Source: Methanobacteriota archaeon
GTDB taxonomy: Archaea; Thermoplasmatota; Poseidoniia; Poseidoniales; Poseidoniaceae
Length of the DNA stretch: 26,014 bases
NCBI GenBank assembly: GCA_002731395.1
Contig: PCBQ01000018.1
Location: forward strand, 8,917 to 34,930
Direction of reading: 5' to 3'
The notes beneath the pieces are model-generated. The model saw only the letters and a program-made list of their open reading frames with translations. It was not told the origin of the DNA and did not search any database. Position 1 is the stretch's first letter, and every line of letters begins with the position of its first letter. Shown in pieces: positions 22,249-26,014 of the stretch. The position numbers and the translations under genes are program-made.

Positions 22249-24136
22249 AGGTCGAATTCATCAACTCGATGACCTCACCATCGGCCACATTGCCGCTGGA
22301 GAAGTGGTCGAACGCCCCGCTCAGGTCGTCAAAGAATTGCTCGAAAACAGCATCGACGCCGGCTCGCGGCAGATTGACGTGACGGTTGAGCGCGGTGGCT
22401 TCGACCTCATCCGGGTGAGCGACGATGGGCATGGCATCCACCCGGATGATCTCATGCTGGCGATGAACCGTCATGCCACGTCCAAGCTGACGAAGCGCGA
22501 GGACTTGGCCGCCATTCACACAATGGGATTCAGGGGCGAGGCTCTGGCCTCCATCGGTGTGGTCAGCGAATTGACGTTGCAGAGCAAGCAAGAAGGCATG
22601 GAGGCAGCGCAAATCCACATGCGTCACGGCCTCAAAGGTGACGTGGAGCCGAGCGGACGAGGTCGCGGAACCACGGTCACCGTGGCCGATTTGTTCTCGA
22701 ATGTACCGGCGCGCCTGGCCTTCCAGCGAAGGCCGCAGACGGAACATGCCCGCATTGTGGACGTCGTCGTTGCGCATGCGCTCGCCCATCCAGAGGTGGG
22801 CTTCCGCCTCGAACTCGATGGACGTGTAGCCCTTGACGTGCCCGGAACCGACGACGATGAAGATCGCCTCCACGACATCCTCGGGCAAAAAGCAGGGGAC
22901 TTGTTGACGCTGACCGCCCCTCAAGAAGACGACCAAGCCCCTGGTGATGAACGGTGGAGCGGTTGGATCAGTGCTCCCGACATCACCCGGGGAAAGACGG
23001 ATGACGTGCACGTGCTCATCAACGGCAGGCCCATCGCAACCGGACCCTTTCAACAAGCGCTTCGTCGAGGGTACCGCACGCGGTTGATGGTTGGTCGTCA
23101 TCCAGTTGCCGTGCTTCATCTGACCTTGCCTGCTGAGGAGGTTGACGTGAACGTCCATCCCACAAAGAGTGAGGTGCGCCTGAAGCACGCATGGAGGGTG
23201 TTGGAGCGACTCGAGCGTGCCGTGGCGCACACCTTGAGCAGCGTCGCCACGAAGCCGGAGGGAGCTGGAGCCATTCCTGAACTTGCGGGCTTGGACCGCA
23301 CATCACAACAGGAGTTGCCTGTCGAAGCGCCCTTGCCACCCTCAGCACCCGCTTGGGCGGCTGCCGCAGGCATGGCCTTGGACCCCAATCCTGAACCTGC
23401 CACCCACACCGTCGATGAAGACCGTGAGCAAGTGACCCTCCCTGGTCTTTCGCCAACTCCGGTTGCCCCTGCGTTGTCCTCGGCGGAACGTGATCTGCAT
23501 CGCCACGCTGGCGGAGCATGCAACCTCGCCGGCGAGCCGGCCCTTGAAGGGGTCCTCAATGACCTGCCTGACATGGTGCCGCTTGGTCAGTTTGCGGACA
23601 CCTACATGCTGGTGGAAGCCGGAGAAGAATTGCTTCTGGTCGACCAACACGCCCTTCACGAACGCATCCGATACGAGCGGTTGCGTCACGACGAAGCCCT
23701 GTGGGAGGGACAGCGGCGTTTGGTTCCCGTACCGCTCGACCTTGACGCGCGAACCATTGAACGGGTTCGGGCTGGACGGGAACGCTTGGCGAGTGTCGGG
23801 TTCGAACTTGAGGAACTCGAGGCAGGTTGGCACATGGTGGCCGCACCTCGGCTGTTGGGCGACGATGCCAAAGCCTTCCTTCAGGATCTGCTGCAGGACG
23901 TCGATGAGGACGGTGCTCCGCTCGAGACGGTTGAGCGGAGGAGGGACCATCTCGCCTTCATGACCGCATGCCGTGGTGCCGTCAAAGCCAACCATGAATT
24001 GACCAAGGCAGAAATGCGCCGGCTGCTCGACGACATGCGACGCATCCCAAACCCGTGGGCCTGCGTGCACGGTCGGCCAACGGCCCTCAGACTAGATCGG
24101 AGGGCTTTGGATCGGCACTTCGGCCGTGAAGGCTGA
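22241..24136 (+). CDS. mutL: DNA mismatch repair endonuclease MutL
   Basis: This 631-residue protein couples mismatch recognition by MutS to strand incision. The N-terminal GHKL ATPase has KELLENSIDAG (31-41), DDGHGI and GFRGEALASIG; a MutL transducer domain follows with HPTKSEVRL. A Pro/Ala/Glu-rich linker of about 100 residues leads to the C-terminal domain. That domain holds the metal-dependent nicking motif DQHA-x2-E-x4-E (Asp-468, His-470, Glu-474, Glu-479) together with ACRGAVKA and CVHGRP (Cys-608, His-610). These mark the endonuclease type found in organisms without MutH. GGAGG (22230-22234) lies 6 bases before the ATG inside the mutS end, so the two are translationally coupled. Its stop is one base from the convergent aroA stop. 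Confidence 0.97.
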   Translation: MTEGRIHQLDDLTIGHIAAGEVVERPAQVVKELLENSIDAGSRQIDVTVERGGFDLIRVSDDGHGIHPDDLMLAMNRHATSKLTKREDLAAIHTMGFRGEALASIGVVSELTLQSKQEGMEAAQIHMRHGLKGDVEPSGRGRGTTVTVADLFSNVPARLAFQRRPQTEHARIVDVVVAHALAHPEVGFRLELDGRVALDVPGTDDDEDRLHDILGQKAGDLLTLTAPQEDDQAPGDERWSGWISAPDITRGKTDDVHVLINGRPIATGPFQQALRRGYRTRLMVGRHPVAVLHLTLPAEEVDVNVHPTKSEVRLKHAWRVLERLERAVAHTLSSVATKPEGAGAIPELAGLDRTSQQELPVEAPLPPSAPAWAAAAGMALDPNPEPATHTVDEDREQVTLPGLSPTPVAPALSSAERDLHRHAGGACNLAGEPALEGVLNDLPDMVPLGQFADTYMLVEAGEELLLVDQHALHERIRYERLRHDEALWEGQRRLVPVPLDLDARTIERVRAGRERLASVGFELEELEAGWHMVAAPRLLGDDAKAFLQDLLQDVDEDGAPLETVERRRDHLAFMTACRGAVKANHELTKAEMRRLLDDMRRIPNPWACVHGRPTALRLDRRALDRHFGREG

Positions 24137-24137
24137 T

Positions 24138-25496
24138 TCAGGGCGGCAGCATGCTCGCCTGAGTTGAGAGACCCGCCTTGGAAAGACGTTCAAGGAAGCG
24201 TGGATCCGCAACACGATGCAGCCTCGAACCGATGATATCGACGCCGACAGTGGCTCCAAGGCAGGTGGCGGTCATCATCAGGCGGTGATCCTCACGGGCA
24301 TCGACAGGACGGTTCGGGGAAGACGGGCGTTGCCCTCCGGGCACAACCACGCCGTCTTCAGCAGGTGCTGCTTTGAGGCCGAAGGAAGCGAGCACCTCGA
24401 TGATGCCCTGAATTCGATTGGATTCTTTGTGCACCGCATGAGGGGCGCCGTGCAGTCGCCCACCTGGGCCGAGCGCCAAAAGAGCGGCAAGCGGAGGAAG
24501 CAGGTCATTGGCGTCGCACAAATCGACGTCCACAGGCTCTCCTGTGGCCTCCGTTGCCTGCAGGTGCCCGGAAGCCGACCAATCGAGGCCGAGGTCTGAG
24601 GCCAGGTCCAACAAGAGTTCACACCCGAGGGCTTCCTCCACCGAAGGCCAGCGCTTGAGATGGACCGAACCACCAGATGATCGCACCCAAAGCATTGCGA
24701 AAGCGGCCATGGACGCGTCACCTGGAAGACTCACCTCAGTGGGGGCAACGACGTCCCAACACGGCAGATGCATCCCTTCGTGGTCCAACCGGCCGGGCCA
24801 TCCGCAGGCCTCGGCGATCTTGGCCGAGAGCGCAAGATGACGCGAACTGCGCGGTTCGCCTTCAAACCGAACGTTGAGGCCATTGGATTGCAATGAGCTG
24901 GAAAGCAAGAGTGCTGATGCGGGTTGAGAAGACCGGTCGCGCCGCAACGAGGGCGCGGGCGCGTCCTCGGACCATGGCCCGTGAAGGTCCACCGGCAACC
25001 GGCCATGCGGATCTTCCGCCCGCACCTGCACGCCTTGTTGAAGCAACAACGTGCTCAAATCTCCGAGACCACGACGTCGCAGACTCGCATCTCCATCCAG
25101 CGTGACCGAGTGTCCGGTGTGAGAGGCGGCAGCGGCCACAAGGCGAAGCGCTGTTCCAGAATTCCCTACGTCAAGCACCGACGAAGGGCGGCACAGTGCC
25201 TCAGGGGGATACAGAACCCATGCATCATCGCTTGACGAGACGCGAAGGCCCAACTGTTCGAGCACGCGGCGCATGGATTCCGCGTCTTCGCCAAGCCCAT
25301 CCACGCCATGAAGGGTCATCGAGGCACGATTCAGAGCTCCCATTAGCAACCAACGAATGGCGTGGCTCTTCGATGCAGGGAGGACCCATTCGATGGTCGC
25401 GGGTTGGCTCAAAGGCGCGATGCTGAGCACATCGAGGCCATCGGGCACGTGACCGGCATCGCTCGCCGACCGGCCTTGTGCTCGACCTGATTCCAC
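24138..25496 (-). CDS. aroA: 3-phosphoshikimate 1-carboxyvinyltransferase (EPSP synthase)
   Basis: This enzyme joins phosphoenolpyruvate and shikimate-3-phosphate in the sixth shikimate step. Motifs in order are LPASKSHAIR (Lys-43, substrate binding), DVGNSGTALR, RDRSSQPASALLL, LPGDASMAAFAML, DANDLLPPLAAL, HKESNRI and EDHRLMM. The listed start is GTG 25496, the furthest possible because a stop lies just upstream; it gives 452 residues. A second GTG at 25430 would give 430 residues and an N-terminus closer to the family norm, so the start is uncertain. It is divergent from moaA across 81 bases and convergent with mutL with a one-base gap. The function is secure. No other shikimate-pathway gene is in the window. 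Confidence 0.95.
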   Translation of the reverse strand: MESGRAQGRSASDAGHVPDGLDVLSIAPLSQPATIEWVLPASKSHAIRWLLMGALNRASMTLHGVDGLGEDAESMRRVLEQLGLRVSSSDDAWVLYPPEALCRPSSVLDVGNSGTALRLVAAAASHTGHSVTLDGDASLRRRGLGDLSTLLLQQGVQVRAEDPHGRLPVDLHGPWSEDAPAPSLRRDRSSQPASALLLSSSLQSNGLNVRFEGEPRSSRHLALSAKIAEACGWPGRLDHEGMHLPCWDVVAPTEVSLPGDASMAAFAMLWVRSSGGSVHLKRWPSVEEALGCELLLDLASDLGLDWSASGHLQATEATGEPVDVDLCDANDLLPPLAALLALGPGGRLHGAPHAVHKESNRIQGIIEVLASFGLKAAPAEDGVVVPGGQRPSSPNRPVDAREDHRLMMTATCLGATVGVDIIGSRLHRVADPRFLERLSKAGLSTQASMLPP

Positions 25497-25577
25497 AAAT
25501 TACCCTCGAGGTGCCGACTCATGAAGGCTTGTCGAAGGCAAAGGTAGCCCTAAGTCCCGCGGCGGGATGGTCCCAAC

Positions 25578-26014
25578 ATGGAGGCGCTCGACCGGCGTGG
25601 GCGCCCTCTGCGGGACCTTCGGATTTCGGTCACGGACCGCTGCAACCTTCGATGCACATATTGCATGCCGAGGGAGCATTTTGGATCCGATCACGCCTTT
25701 TTGCCGAAGGAAGACATCCTTCGGTTCGAGCACATTGCTGACGTGGTAGAAGCATGCGTGGACCTTGGACTTCAGAAGATTCGGATCACCGGAGGGGAGC
25801 CCTTGCTTCGTCGAGACCTCGATGTGTTGGTGACCATGCTGCGGAACGTGCACCCCGAAGCAGATTTGGCGTTGACCACGAACGGAGTCATCCTTGAACG
25901 GCATGCTGAAGGTTTGCTCAAGGCCGGATTGGACAGGGTCACGGTCTCCGTGGACGCCCTCACTCCTTCGGTCTATAACGCGATGGGGGACGTAAAGCAT
26001 GGGCCTGAAGCCAC
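25578..26014 (+). CDS. moaA: GTP 3',8-cyclase MoaA, 3' end cut by window edge
   Basis: This radical-SAM enzyme starts molybdenum-cofactor synthesis by rearranging GTP to 3',8-cyclo-dihydro-GTP. From ATG 25578, 145 complete codons are visible before the edge. Motifs are the short lead RPLRDLRISVTDRCN, the [4Fe-4S] SAM motif CNLRCTYC (C-x3-C-x2-C), KIRITGGEPLLRRDL, LALTTNGVIL and RVTVSVDAL. The C-terminal second cluster and GG tail lie outside the window. A weak TATA-like CCTAAGT near 25549-25555 is about 26 bases before the ATG, so the message may be leaderless. The aroA gene is divergent on the left. Confidence 0.95.
   Translation, partial: MEALDRRGRPLRDLRISVTDRCNLRCTYCMPREHFGSDHAFLPKEDILRFEHIADVVEACVDLGLQKIRITGGEPLLRRDLDVLVTMLRNVHPEADLALTTNGVILERHAEGLLKAGLDRVTVSVDALTPSVYNAMGDVKHGPEA

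Noticed and set aside
22226..23230. 334-codon minus-strand open frame opposite mutL
   Set aside because: The sense strand carries the ATPase motifs of MutL; the antisense product is His/Arg-rich with no motifs.

Overview
The window comes from an archaeon with high G+C DNA. The evidence is a set of archaeal/eukaryotic-type translation genes (eL37, eL42, eS27, aIF2-alpha, Nop10, uL16/L10e, ABCE1), TATA-like boxes about 26 bases upstream of predicted starts, a tRNA-Ser without an encoded CCA end, and a ubiquitin-like modifier ending in Gly-Gly. A bacterial-type MutS-MutL pair, many membrane or secreted proteins and the overall style suggest a marine Euryarchaeote such as Marine Group II (Poseidoniales). 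That placement is inference; no marker search was possible.

Layout. Positions 1-9213 are all on the minus strand. Reading in the direction of transcription they are: two multi-pass membrane proteins, eL37, PurF, a cytosolic repeat/propeller-like protein, a delta-1-pyrroline-5-carboxylate dehydrogenase, a PrsW-type intramembrane protease, a DUF92/TMEM19 membrane protein, and an exported protein cut by the window edge. At 9214-9345 the direction switches. A plus-strand translation operon follows (eL42, eS27, aIF2-alpha, Nop10, a PAC2-family proteasome-assembly-like protein), an order conserved in archaea, then a 45-residue zinc ribbon. A minus-strand tRNA-Ser(CGA) sits back to back with a plus-strand ubiquitin-like gene.

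Positions 12263-18237 form a minus-strand run: uL16, ABCE1, then two tandem paralogous proteins that each join a PD-(D/E)XK nuclease domain to C-terminal OB folds. This pair is the best candidate for an undescribed system. Positions 18352-24136 (plus) hold a membrane-anchored protein, MutS and MutL. AroA (minus) meets MutL tail to tail, and MoaA (plus) runs off the right edge.

A theme across the window is altered metal sites. ABCE1 lacks two of its eight iron-sulphur cysteines, eL42 keeps only one of four zinc cysteines, Nop10 has lost one, and the second nuclease has rearranged its iron-sulphur cysteines. eL37, eS27, the small zinc ribbon and the first nuclease keep complete sets.

No stretch longer than 300 bases lacks a gene. 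The largest gaps are 9214-9345, 18238-18351, 2954-3061 and 11832-11937; they hold promoters or short repeats where listed. No rRNA, CRISPR array, insertion sequence or origin was seen.
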